64,000 nucleotides of DNA from Bugula neritina (taxonomy: Eukaryota; Bryozoa; Gymnolaemata; Cheilostomatida; Bugulidae), in contig OZ037767.1 in the NCBI GenBank assembly GCA_964035545.1, positions 2,236,680-2,300,679 of the forward strand, read 5' to 3'. The notes under the pieces are model-generated. The model worked only from the letters and a program-made list of their open reading frames with translations, had not been told where the DNA came from and searched no databases. Made by a program: the position numbers and the translations under genes. Positions 54,901 to 64,000 of this stretch are shown here, piece by piece. Within the stretch, counting starts at the first letter, position 1. Each line of letters begins with the position of its first letter.

Positions 54901-56345
54901 TCAATAGCCTTGAATCCAACAATTAACTGGGCTAGGCATGGGAAACACTGTAAGCCTACCTCAATCTGTTCTGTGGTAAACTTTATGCAGTCAGGAGGTG
55001 GTGCAAACTGTGAAAGTAGAATTGATTTAGCTGAAAGCAAAGAAAGTATTTTACATTTGTTATTATTTACTATGTATAACCATTAACACTACATAAATGT
55101 TGTATTACAGCATTCAATATGCAATGTTTCAGACAAAAAGCTACAAAAAGCTTTCAGTTAAGTAGCTAATATATTTGTATATATACTGATTTCAGTCTCT
55201 CTTTTAAGTATACAATAAAATTAATACTTACACAGTGTATATAATATAAATGCTTAAACACATTATACTTATATATAACTACCAAGCACATACGATAGAA
55301 TGAATAAAGCTCACCAATTGCTCTGTCAACTGTAGCATCTGATATCATGAAGGTTTGAACCTTTGCGCTGTTCATTAAATATAAAGTTGCCATCTATAAA
55401 AACAATATGAATTGGAACAAGTCAGCAAACATGTTGTGTATTAGTTGACCAATGCTGACAAGAGTTTAGAGACAAAATTTTAACTTCGGTATACAAATAC
55501 ATGCTTTACCTCTAGCATCTCTTCAGAACACTGCTTTTGATGAAGCACACAGTGAAGGTAGAACAGGCATAATTCAGGTGAACAACCTGTAAAAACACAA
55601 TTATTTATTGGAAGTTTTCAATAATCACATCAATTGTTATTAGATACATGTTTAGTAGAAAGAAACTTTTACCTTCATCTTCTTCGTTATTAGATTGCGC
55701 TTGAGAAAAACAAGCTGGCTCTGTGTTGCTCAAGAATTTCACTGCATAGATGCCATAGGTAGAGTTTCTGGTGCTACTTTTCTCGGTAGATTGTGTGATA
55801 TTGCGACTGTCAAGTCTTTTGCAAGCTGCATACATATCTTTAAGAACGGCAAATTGAAGTTTGTGTATCAATTTTAAATTCACTATAGTAGATACAGCCT
55901 TGTTAATTTCTACTTCTGAATAAAAAATATCTGAGCTGATTGCAGCAATGGAGTTAAACAAATCTTCAGAAACTTTCATTTGTTCAATTGACATTAAATA
56001 CATCTCTCTCATAATTCTGTTGTCAATAATCAGTGAATCTAAAGTGTTCGTGGGCGCAGACGACTCTAATCGAGATTGATCTGAAATGTGTAAATTACTA
56101 TTCGCATTATCTTGCCAAGAACCATGATCACCGAGACTATAAATATGGGTGTGGCGTCTTTGGTGCTGCTTGTGACCATTATCGTCTTCACTATGACTTA
56201 CCATAGGGTTAGAGTTAGTGAATGTGATTTCATCACTGCCAAGGATTGAAGTAAAATGAAAATCGCTGAAGAGCAGAGAAGCAATAACGATGTTTACCAC
56301 GAATAATTTCAAGCTGTAAAAGTGAATACGCATATGGCAAGCCAT
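45906..56345 (-). CDS. TTC13: Tetratricopeptide repeat protein 13
   Basis: Eighteen coding exons in transcript order: 56345-55673, 55586-55510, 55393-55315, 55030-54960, 54597-54442, 54249-54130, 53720-53607, 53317-53235, 52801-52660, 51569-51471, 51081-50863, 49808-49598, 49357-49213, 48734-48624, 47980-47677, 47299-47220, 46734-46576, 46023-45906. They sum to 2961 nt, 986 residues plus stop. The N-terminus is a signal-peptide-like stretch (FVVNIVIASLLFSDF), then a long low-homology region. TPR-type helical pairs fill exons 5-10, for example AEAERSFRKALELNVDD and AIVVYKEMLQIKPTD. The TTC13 C-terminal region is recognisable from FLPNKRFNMAMGLAA, PVLWLSEIF, FFTLGPLSRGS and TLPLVSNTFPTVRSLL. 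The vertebrate protein is a secretory-pathway TPR protein of poorly known function. MRIHFYSL at codon 5 is an alternative start. It shares its upstream region with RAB8. Confidence 0.9.
48368..48609. repeat. 27-bp minisatellite, TTC13 intron 14
   Basis: About nine nearly identical copies of CTATACAGAGATAAGGTGTA plus ACAACTC. The unit is a multiple of three, which makes a spurious open frame. It lies close to the exon 14 donor (48624-48619). Confidence 0.93.
51176..51442. repeat. CTATA/CTACA-type low-complexity array, TTC13 intron 10
   Basis: Irregular 5-bp steps of ACTAT, ACTAC and ACTCT continue almost to the exon 10 boundary at 51471. Confidence 0.9.
51950..52110. repeat. ATCATACTAT-type tandem array, TTC13 intron 9
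   Basis: About 15 copies of a 10-bp unit TATCATACTA with small changes. Confidence 0.88.
52256..52652. repeat. GACA-rich composite minisatellite, TTC13 intron 9
   Basis: GACAGACA, GAGAAAGACACATACA and CATGGAGACAGACA blocks are arranged in higher-order units of about 60-100 bp, ending just before the exon 9 donor. Confidence 0.92.
53513..53605. repeat. GACA/GGACACACA array, TTC13 intron 7
   Basis: Tandem GACAGACA and ACAGACGGACAC units next to the exon 7 donor. Confidence 0.88.
53760..53848. repeat. Inverted repeat with perfect 25-bp arms, TTC13 intron 6
   Basis: The arms at 53760-53784 and 53824-53848 are exact reverse complements, starting CAGGTGTCCTGC and ending GCAGGACACCTG. ACACCTGACCAC at 53749-53760 and its complement GTGGTCAGGTGT near 53819-53830 add a second overlapping inversion. 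No target duplication is obvious, so I do not call it a transposon. Confidence 0.85.
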
Positions 56346-56725
56346 AGTTTATAATAGAACGTTTCAGAAATTTTAACTTCTTGTGGAAACAATTACATAG
56401 TTGAACTTGAAGAGCCACGTGAAACTGGACGATCACAATGACAATGACTACGCCGATGAATGAAATCAGGATTAGGATGGCAAGTTGTGTTGTGGCCAGA
56501 CGACCATAGCAAATACCTCATTGACAAGTTATTATTATTTCTGTGTTTGGAAATACAAGTGTTGCTTTAGAGATCATGAAGCACTCAATTTAGAGGCGTG
56601 TCAATCTTCCGTTCTAAACAGTAGTATTTCCGTTTCCTGGTTTCATCAAACGGTCAGATTTTCCAAACTAGAATAAATCTTTTGCCTCATAAGGAGTTGA
56701 TGATTTTATTTTCACATATCAGACA
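56346..56725. promoter_or_regulatory. Divergent TTC13-RAB8 promoter region
   Basis: Only 380 bp separate the start codons of TTC13 (minus) and RAB8 (plus), so both promoters and 5' UTRs must lie here unless non-coding first exons exist elsewhere. A palindromic E-box CACGTG is at 56416-56421. GGAA/TTCC words of ETS type occur near 56608-56640. No TATA box is evident at a fitting distance. Confidence 0.6.
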
Positions 56726-59700
56726 ATGGCTAAGACTTATGACTATTTATTTAAGTTGTTACTTATAGGAGATTCTGGTGTAGGTAAAACTTGTGTTTTA
56801 TTTAGATTTTCAGAAGATGCGTTCAATTCAACGTTTATTTCTACAATTGGTAAGTCAAATTCAGATTGAGATTCTCTTTCAAATTGAGAATCGGATTCAC
56901 TTTCAGAGAGAGTATGACTCATTAAAGATCAGATTGAACGTTAAATTTTTAATTAATCTTTGAAAATTAGAATTAGCTGCTAATATAATGACTACTTATA
57001 TAGTGAAAAGTCAAGTACTTTTGTTAGTGTTTCATACTGATAGTGATGCTGACAGTGACTGTCTGATACTTATACTTATAGTTCTAGTTATACTAGCTCT
57101 CCCCCCCCTCTCCTCCCGTCTTCTGTTAAAATTAGTTAATAATGATAATCGTAATCATAATGATTGTCACTTTAGGTTTATGATAATCATAAATTAATTA
57201 TAATGATAATAATTATCTTTTTACTTCTTTTAGTTACATTTAGTGTTTGACTAAAAGTGATTTACTCATGCTATAATATTAATTCTAATGTAATATAATA
57301 ATAATTTTAATTTATTATAATTCATTTTATTCTTAGTCTTTTAGCAATGATTGTTTATGACTTTATTTATTTCTGGATTTAGTGTGATTTTGTTCAAGTA
57401 TCTAGAGTTCAGTGTTTACAGTGACTAACATTGCCACTAAATGTAAGTTCAACTGCATATAAAGTGTGGTTGAGGTACTAATTAGTATTACTAGTAATTC
57501 AAACTGCTGAGAAAACTACTACTAACCGACAAGCTAAATCAAATGCTACTAAAAACAATCTGTAGACTATATAAATTTATTAAATAATTTAATTTAATTT
57601 TACCTCTCAATATTCAGTTTTAATCAAAGTTGGCAGCTTGACAGTGATGCAATATTAATTAAAATTGATAATGTGAATAAAAGTCAGCTAATGGTTCTAC
57701 AGAGATTTATAACAGGCTACTACATTTCATCCAATAATATCTAACAAACTATGAAATTTTTGTAAAAATACTCATGTTTTAGGCTATTTTGTAAGAAATT
57801 CGTTTCATTTCGCAGCTTATTATTAGTAGTACTAGTAAACCTGTTCTACAGTCATCATCATCATGTTCCATAGTAGGTTAACAGTAGACTAATTGTCATT
57901 GGATAGCCTGCACTCTTGAGATTAATCATTTTAATTATTGTTTTTTATTAGTGCTTAAAAATGTTAAACCCAACTTATAGAAAATAAACTTATAAAAAGC
58001 TGAGTTTGCTCAAAGAGTTGTAAGTCTTCATTATTTGATGCTAAAATTTTGGTTATTTCTAATCTGTTTGATATTTACATTTACTTATAAAATTATTCTG
58101 ATATGCAATAAGTAGTTAAATTATCATTATTTATTTTTACTTTAGTGCCTGCCATTTATACTTTTATGAAAAGGAGCTGATTGTACCTTATGCTAATGAA
58201 TTTTCATTGCAGCAAAACTAACAAATCTAGCTCATACAGTTTTTAGATAATTGCTAGACTTCAACACTACATGACAGTGTTGGCTTTTAACGCTTTGTTA
58301 TGTTGAAATTTTATGAAAATTCTTCCTTATCAAAAATGGGAGCAATTTATTAAACTAAAGACAATAACTCAGTAGGCGGAGTTATATAAATATAGTTTGT
58401 TTTCCTTATTAATATGCATTTTGTTTTATTAGATCTGTACTAACCGTACATCTATGCAATACCTTTGTACTCTTGTTGGTCAATTCACAGCCCTCTATTG
58501 TCATTTTTAGTCCTGACAGGTCAATCAACTACTCCCTCCCCTTAACAATAGAGCCAGAGTTACTCTTATCTACTGCTGACTCATGATTTTTCTTATCTTA
58601 TTGTAGGAATTGACTTTAAAATAAGGACAATTGATCTAGATGGTAAAAAGATAAAGCTACAGATATGGTGAGGAATAAATCTATTGTTGATGTTTGCATA
58701 ATATGATGCAATAGTCTCACAATGTAAACACAGACTCACTACCCATGCTGACTTTTATTGTAGATGATACATTTTTAGTTTTAATATAAACTCCCTGTGA
58801 GACTCCTTTGACTAGTTAGTTAGACTAGGGGCTAACTTAGGCTTACTCCCTATAAATATTAAGGATAGTTACTCTCCAAGATCAATCATGTCAACAGCAT
58901 TTTGATTTTAAATAATGTTTTTGTTTGATGTGCATCTTTATGGAATGCTAAAAATATGTTTTTCATCGCCTGGTTGTTGAGTAAACTGTACATGAGGTGT
59001 TTTTAATTTGTAACTTACTTAAGCTGTGTGCAATGTAAGTCACTATAATCTGGTATCATTGCTAATGTAAGTATTATATACACTTACAGACTGTAGTTAA
59101 TGTTCAACACAATAGCTGTTGTTTAGTATACTATTGCCCTGTACTTACTATAACATAATATACTTACTCAACCCTTTTACTATTCTTACTTTTGTCGGGC
59201 AATTATTTCACACAAGTTGGTATACTTACTATACTCGGCCTGTGTACCATAATTAGACTCGGCCTGTGTACCACAAAACAACTGAATTCCTGATTTCTAG
59301 CAACAGGATTGTACAAAAGTATTTTATGCATGAAATAAACTTTGTTTCATCTGCGAATTCCCAACAGACTTTATTATAAATCATGCTGTTATAATTCTCA
59401 ATAGCAGTGATAAGCACTGAAACGCCTTATTTTTGCCATTTGAAATAATTTAATTTAGAGTTGTGTTCACATTGTGTGACTCCTGTATCCCTCATTACAC
59501 TGCATGTCGTTTTTTTAATGACTCCAACAGCTTCTTTCATTCATTCTTCAATGTCATATGTTAATCTGATATCTCTAGTACACGGTTCATTATTAGCTGT
59601 ATATTCCTGTCATGTAGGGACACAGCAGGGCAGGAGAGGTTTCGTACCATAACTACCGCCTACTACAGAGGAGCCATGGGCATCATGCTAGTGTATGATA

Positions 59701-61804
59701 TTACCAATGAGAAGTCCTTTGACAACATCAAGAACTGGATCAGGAACATAGAAGAGGTTTGAATATAGAATGTACCTTTCATCTTTCTTGTTAGTTTGGC
59801 TGTTAGGCTTGCATCGTGCTATCTTGTAGGCTATTTTCGCTAATAAACTCTGGTGATGAGAACTTGTAAGAGATATCTATTAAGAACTGTGTGGTAAAAT
59901 TATCTCCACTTGGCTATTCTAATCCATCTGTTCATAGCCTTATCTCTCTTAGACACACCCCTACCTGCCATTCATGGAATATTTTATTATAAAATTCTAA
60001 ACATAAAGTTTACAGAAACAGAAATTTCTATCTGTTAGCTTGATAAGGCAATGCCCATACATTCAAGTTATTATATTCACTCTTAATATATATAACCTGT
60101 AATCAATAAACCATCGTAATGCAAGGAGGTGTGAAAGAAGGCATGTTGTTTAAACATCGCTAATAATCACTTTAATATATGCACTATACTATATGTAAAT
60201 GGTTTTTGATAATGCATGCATCTCAATCATTGCTGCGTGCTTGTAAATACAATCCCCCTATTTCTCTTCTAGTTACCCAAGGATTCTTTATTTAGTAGAA
60301 ATAGTGAGAAATTCACTCTTTTACTGGTTTTTAAATTTTAAATGAACGTATCGCAGAAAGCTGATCATTTAATTTCAATTCATGTTGAGTGATAGTTGAA
60401 TTTGCAGCTGACATATCAGTAAGCCTTTTAGGGAGCAGCTGTGTTCTAAGGGTTAGAGCGTTGGAATAGTAAACACAAAGTCATGGGTTCGAACCCTAGT
60501 AAAAGCCATTGGTGATGTTAGGAAGAGCATTCAGTCATAATTGCTCCTGTGCCCTATTTGAATTGTTTGTAAGTCCTTAGCCTGATCTGAGAAATACCCT
60601 TTCCATCTGGGGTTTCTCACAGGGATGGGAACTATGAACTTGCTTGAGTTTTTATATCAGCAAGCCTTTACTAAACTGTAAGAAATATCTACACAATTCA
60701 AATTCACCTTCCAATAGAAAGAGTTTGCACTTCCTTTTAGCATGCCTCTTCTGATGTGGAGAAGATGGTGCTGGGGAACAAGTGTGACATGAACGACAGG
60801 CGTCAAGTGACAAAGGAGAAGGGAGAGCAGCTCGCTGTCGAGTTTGGCATCAAGTTTATGGAAACCTCAGCTAAGGCCAGTATCAACGTAGATGAGGCTT
60901 TCATAAGTCTAGCTCGGGATATAAAAGTCAAGATGGACAGGAAACTGGTAAAGGCTATGTTTATTTTCATCACAATAGACCTATAGCTTTTCCTACAATA
61001 TATTTTTCATAGTTTATTGGAAATTAGTTTTGCGTTTCAGGGAAAAGCAACTAAAGTTAAAGCTGAAATTGTTTGTTATTGTTTTATGTAAATCAGAAAG
61101 TTATTGGGGCAGCAAAACTGCTTTCACCACACCTTTTGTAGACAAATATCCACTTGTTTTGTTAACATTAAAACGCGCATTTGGAAAATTAGTAGCTTTT
61201 AGTTTGCTAAGAAATGCTTACCATAACTGTTGATTGCCATTAATTCATAATTACTAATAATTATTATTAACTGATAATTACTATTAACTAAATCACACTA
61301 GTTGCACAAAACAACTCTTCTTTAATTATTGGATATTATGATAGATATTTATTTCTGAAAAAAAACCAGGAAAATGGAATTAATATCTTTTCACAAGAGT
61401 TATCTTCTCAGTTTGAGATTTTTCTGCGCCTAACTTAAAGCTTATTATGTTCAAAAGCAATTTTTTCTAACATGACTGTAGAAATTAATAGATTCCAGCA
61501 CATCTAGCATCACATATGTAGTTCACTCATGTAGATCGGATTTGTGTTATGATGTTACGCATCTTTGAACTCTCGACCTCACTTATAATAGTTGAAACAA
61601 TTCCTATAATTTAAGAAAAAAATAAATTGTGTTGTCTATCACCAAAAGAACTGATCGAACATAACTCGATCTTTCATCTAGTTACATGATAGTTGGTGTT
61701 TCTTGCAGGAACCTGTTGGAAGTGGGAGTCGGTCTGGAGGGCCTATCGTACCAAAGAAGGGTGAAGATAAACCCAAGTCTAGGTGGAAATGCACAATATT
61801 ATAA
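56726..61804 (+). CDS. RAB8: Rab8 small GTPase
   Basis: Five coding exons, 56726-56849, 58607-58667, 59618-59756, 60741-60947 and 61709-61804, sum to 627 nt, 208 residues plus stop. All nucleotide-binding motifs are present: P-loop GDSGVGKT, switch I with [23 protein letters not shown] and ETSAK. The N-terminus [16 protein letters not shown] and the switch regions are those of Rab8 rather than Rab10 or Rab13. The product ends CTIL, a single-cysteine CaaX box expected to be geranylgeranylated, as in Rab8 (CVLL in vertebrates). Rab8 directs post-Golgi traffic to the plasma membrane and cilium. The hypervariable tail [17 protein letters not shown] is short and lineage-specific. It is head-to-head with TTC13. 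Confidence 0.96.
56850..58606 (+). other. RAB8 intron 1
   Basis: The longest intron of this gene (1757 bp). It is AT-rich, with a run of AATAAT/TAATAA words near 57140-57330. I see no gene, RNA or clear repeat family in it. Confidence 0.6.
60437..60570 (+). mobile_element. tRNA-derived SINE in RAB8 intron 3
   Basis: GTTCTAAGGGTTAGAGCG resembles a tRNA D-arm with box A, and GGGTTCGAACCC is a perfect box B/T-arm. Spacing is as in a tRNA, but the acceptor stem does not close, so this is a SINE head and not a tRNA gene. The tail TTAGGAAGAGCATTCAGTCA matches the element in gene A intron 45. It is on the same strand as RAB8. Confidence 0.7.
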
Positions 61805-63142
61805 GAAATACTTAGAGTATTATAGACATAGTATAGTAATGTAACATCAGCACACACTGACCTTCTGACCCTGTACTTTGGGCGTGATGCCGTATCATCG
61901 GGGATATCGCACACTTTGATCGAGTACCTCACTATTTATTTCAAATTAATCAAAAACTGACTATAATAATAAATAATTAGCAAACTCGGTCACTTATAGT
62001 GCTACAGAGAAGCTACTCCACTTGATATGGTATGGTAACAGTCTACATTTTCTTCTGATTATTTCGAAACCAGTTCTTTCAGAAACTGTTAACCATGTTA
62101 GTTCATATCGAATCATCCATTTACTAGCTCCTGGATTTGTGTTTAAAAGTGTGCAGTTTCATGGTTTTACTTCATTCAACTTTTGAATATACCGTTTTTA
62201 TGTTATTTTATTTTTTGTATTTGTTTGGAAGTATAATGTATAAAGTTTTGTAAAATTTATTGTCCTTGTCTCAAGGTTGTTGCTTCTGGTGGGGCAGTCA
62301 TGGAATGTTTTGGTAGGTTTCTAGTAATAACTCGATGTGCGGTTGGTAACTGATGCTCTACTTGGTGCACCTAATACTTTTGATAAGCAGTCATTCAATA
62401 TATTCAGTTTTTATTAGTACCACTGACACTAGATGTCAGTGTAAGTGACATTCAACATCCTTGGCTGGCAGGTGTGCTTTTAGCATATATTGCCAGGCTG
62501 TCACAAGTAGTAATGTATTTGTCATTGATTGACAGCCAGCTTGTCTCTACTGTTGAAGGTGTCAATCATGTTTTGACATCTTCTGTCAGTGATGGCATGG
62601 CAAGTCAGTGCTTGTGAACTATTGTCAGATTCATTTGGATATATTTTCAGCTTTTGTAATACCAGTTGTTTAAAGCAGGCAGTAAATTCATCTGATTCTA
62701 TTTTATATCCTGCAACTGACTGCTAGGCAGAGCCTGTTTTCATTTTTATAGTTTATTTACTGTATCATGTATTGGAAACAAATAAATTAGATATTTGCTC
62801 AGCTGCTGAGATCTTTAGTGTTTCTGTTCATATTTACTCATAGTTAGAGCTATCTTGGTTTTCTTCTCAATAACTTTGTTATCCATACACTGTGCACTTA
62901 CATTAGTTACTTATAGCATTATAACTGATAAAACAGCTATCTTAGTTACTATTTTAATTCATTTCTTTTTCAATAAATGTTCTATTATAAATGTTTTTAG
63001 GTAAAGTATATTTCAGTCATTACTTATTATAAAATTACTTTACTGTTTCTCTCCTGTATTTGGTGGTTACTTTTACACTCTTCTGGGCTGCTGTTATAAC
63101 TGACTAGAAACGAAGTTTACATTGAGTAGTGTGCTTCGTATT
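61805..63142 (+). other. RAB8 3' UTR and intergenic region
   Basis: No coding exon is seen. Possible plus-strand poly(A) signals AATAAA occur near 62780 and 62972. The real end of the RAB8 transcript cannot be decided from sequence. No repeat family was recognised. Confidence 0.45.
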
Positions 63143-63148
63143 TTTATT
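63143..63148 (-). promoter_or_regulatory. Poly(A) signal of the HYR gene
   Basis: TTTATT on the plus strand is AATAAA on the minus strand, about 40 bp past the stop codon of the HYR exon. Confidence 0.55.
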
Positions 63149-63188
63149 TCAACTGTAAGTGAGTGAGAGCTATACTTGAAACTTGCTT

Positions 63189-63436
63189 TTAATTGGTCAC
63201 AGTAAATGAAAATTGGCATTTAGCTGTGTTTCCATGTTTGTCTGTTGCCGTGGTTACAACCGTGTGCTGTCCAGCTTGGTACAGACCAGGCAGCTTGTCT
63301 GAGACCGTACGCACTATGCCTGTGTTGTCTGAGAAGACCGGCTGCTCCCACACTACTAAAGTAGATATGTTGTCAGAAGATATTTTTATTGGAGAGTTGG
63401 GACCTTCACAGGATACAGCCGCTGGGGGATCCATAT
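63189..63436 (-). CDS. Terminal exon of a hyalin-repeat (HYR) domain protein (partial)
   Basis: On the minus strand a strong acceptor (TATCTCTTGCAG) is followed by an open frame that ends at a stop at 63189-63191. The roughly 80 residues show one HYR domain: a cysteine after PPAAVS, then VVWEQPVFSDNTG, a variable part, YQAGQHTVVTTATDKHGNTAKC and a strand FSFTVTN. HYR domains are Ig-like modules of extracellular and adhesion proteins. The rest of the gene would lie to the right, beyond the window or in exons I did not find. The domain ends exactly at the protein C-terminus. Confidence 0.75.
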
Positions 63437-64000
63437 CTGCAAGAGATAGGAGACAAAAGAGTTGAAGCTCTGCCAATAAACCCTAATTTTACAACTGACA
63501 ATATGCTACAAAAACTAATAATTTGGATTGCTGTGGTATTTTATCTAGTTCTTACATTGAAAATTTACATCAGCCTGAGTCAATTACATGTGGAGTTGGT
63601 TACTCATTGCTGGTCCTATTTATAGTAGCTAACTTAATCCAGCAGACTTCTACAGTTCAGCAGCCCACAATATGCTACAGAACTTAGATAGCCTAAGCTC
63701 ATTAGTTTCAATGTGACCTTGATATTTAGACTGAGTTTTACAAGTTTGATCATGCAGACTAATTCAGTGTTTTGCAATAACTTTTTGTAGGCTATGCTGG
63801 GCTTAAAACTTTGTGCACTAGTGGATTTAGCAGCTCTAGATCTTGTCCAATAAATTTACCACAAATTTTTGGCTTTAAAAACCCTCACTTCAAACAGAAG
63901 GCATGTATATTTTATACAAGAAGTAAACCGACACATATGAACTAGTTGTGAGCTGTAGATTATTGGAAACGCTGACTTGAGATTCAAGAATGAAATGTTT
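63437..64000. other. Right edge, nothing assigned
   Basis: Presumably an intron of the HYR gene. I find no second HYR exon, repeat or RNA here. Confidence 0.4.

Noticed and set aside
60437-60510. A functional tRNA gene
   Set aside because: Box A and B are present, but the acceptor stem does not pair and the tail matches another dispersed copy, so it is a SINE.
63193-63625. Plus-strand open frames opposite the HYR exon
   Set aside because: They are shadows of the minus-strand exon. They lack splice context and family resemblance.

Overview
The window is animal (metazoan) nuclear DNA. It is AT-rich, dense in microsatellites and minisatellites, and its genes are split into many short exons (about 60-300 bp) with GT-AG introns mostly of 70-1500 bp. 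The short introns, a hyalin-repeat (HYR) exon and the small DNA transposons suggest an invertebrate. I cannot name the phylum from sequence alone.

Layout. (1) 1-842: a copy of the 3' flank of the main gene family (about 1-595), then unassigned DNA. (2) 843-1454: a truncated, nonsense-bearing copy of the last two TTC13 exons. (3) 1863-24441, plus strand: gene A, 48 coding exons, about 2415 aa. (4) 24442-26003: the two 3' flanks, facing each other. (5) 45477-26004, minus strand: gene B, a 48-exon paralogue of gene A, about 2444 aa. (6) 56345-45906, minus strand: a complete TTC13 gene, 18 coding exons, 986 aa. (7) 56726-61804, plus strand: a complete RAB8 gene, 5 coding exons, 208 aa, head-to-head with TTC13 across about 380 bp. 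(8) 63189-63436, minus strand: the last exon of a HYR-domain gene. The reading frame closes exactly in all four complete models (A, B, TTC13, RAB8), which is strong internal support.

The central structure is an inverted segmental duplication. The arm 843-~24800 is an inverted copy of ~25390-46708. It carries the whole of gene A/B plus the tail of TTC13, so genes A and B lie tail-to-tail. After duplication, copy A gained two adjacent Harbinger-like MITEs, a Tc1-like MITE and a nested SINE, and copy B gained one MITE. The other copy shows the empty site in each of the DNA-transposon cases.

The most interesting item is the A/B protein. It has a signal peptide, a cysteine-containing ectodomain of about 1050 aa that I cannot assign, one transmembrane segment, about 875 aa of tandem helical repeats, and a C-terminal CRAL-TRIO (Sec14) lipid-binding domain followed by a GOLD domain. 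I know of no described receptor-like protein with a Sec14-GOLD cytoplasmic tail. The paralogues are nearly identical in that tail but strongly divergent in parts of the ectodomain.
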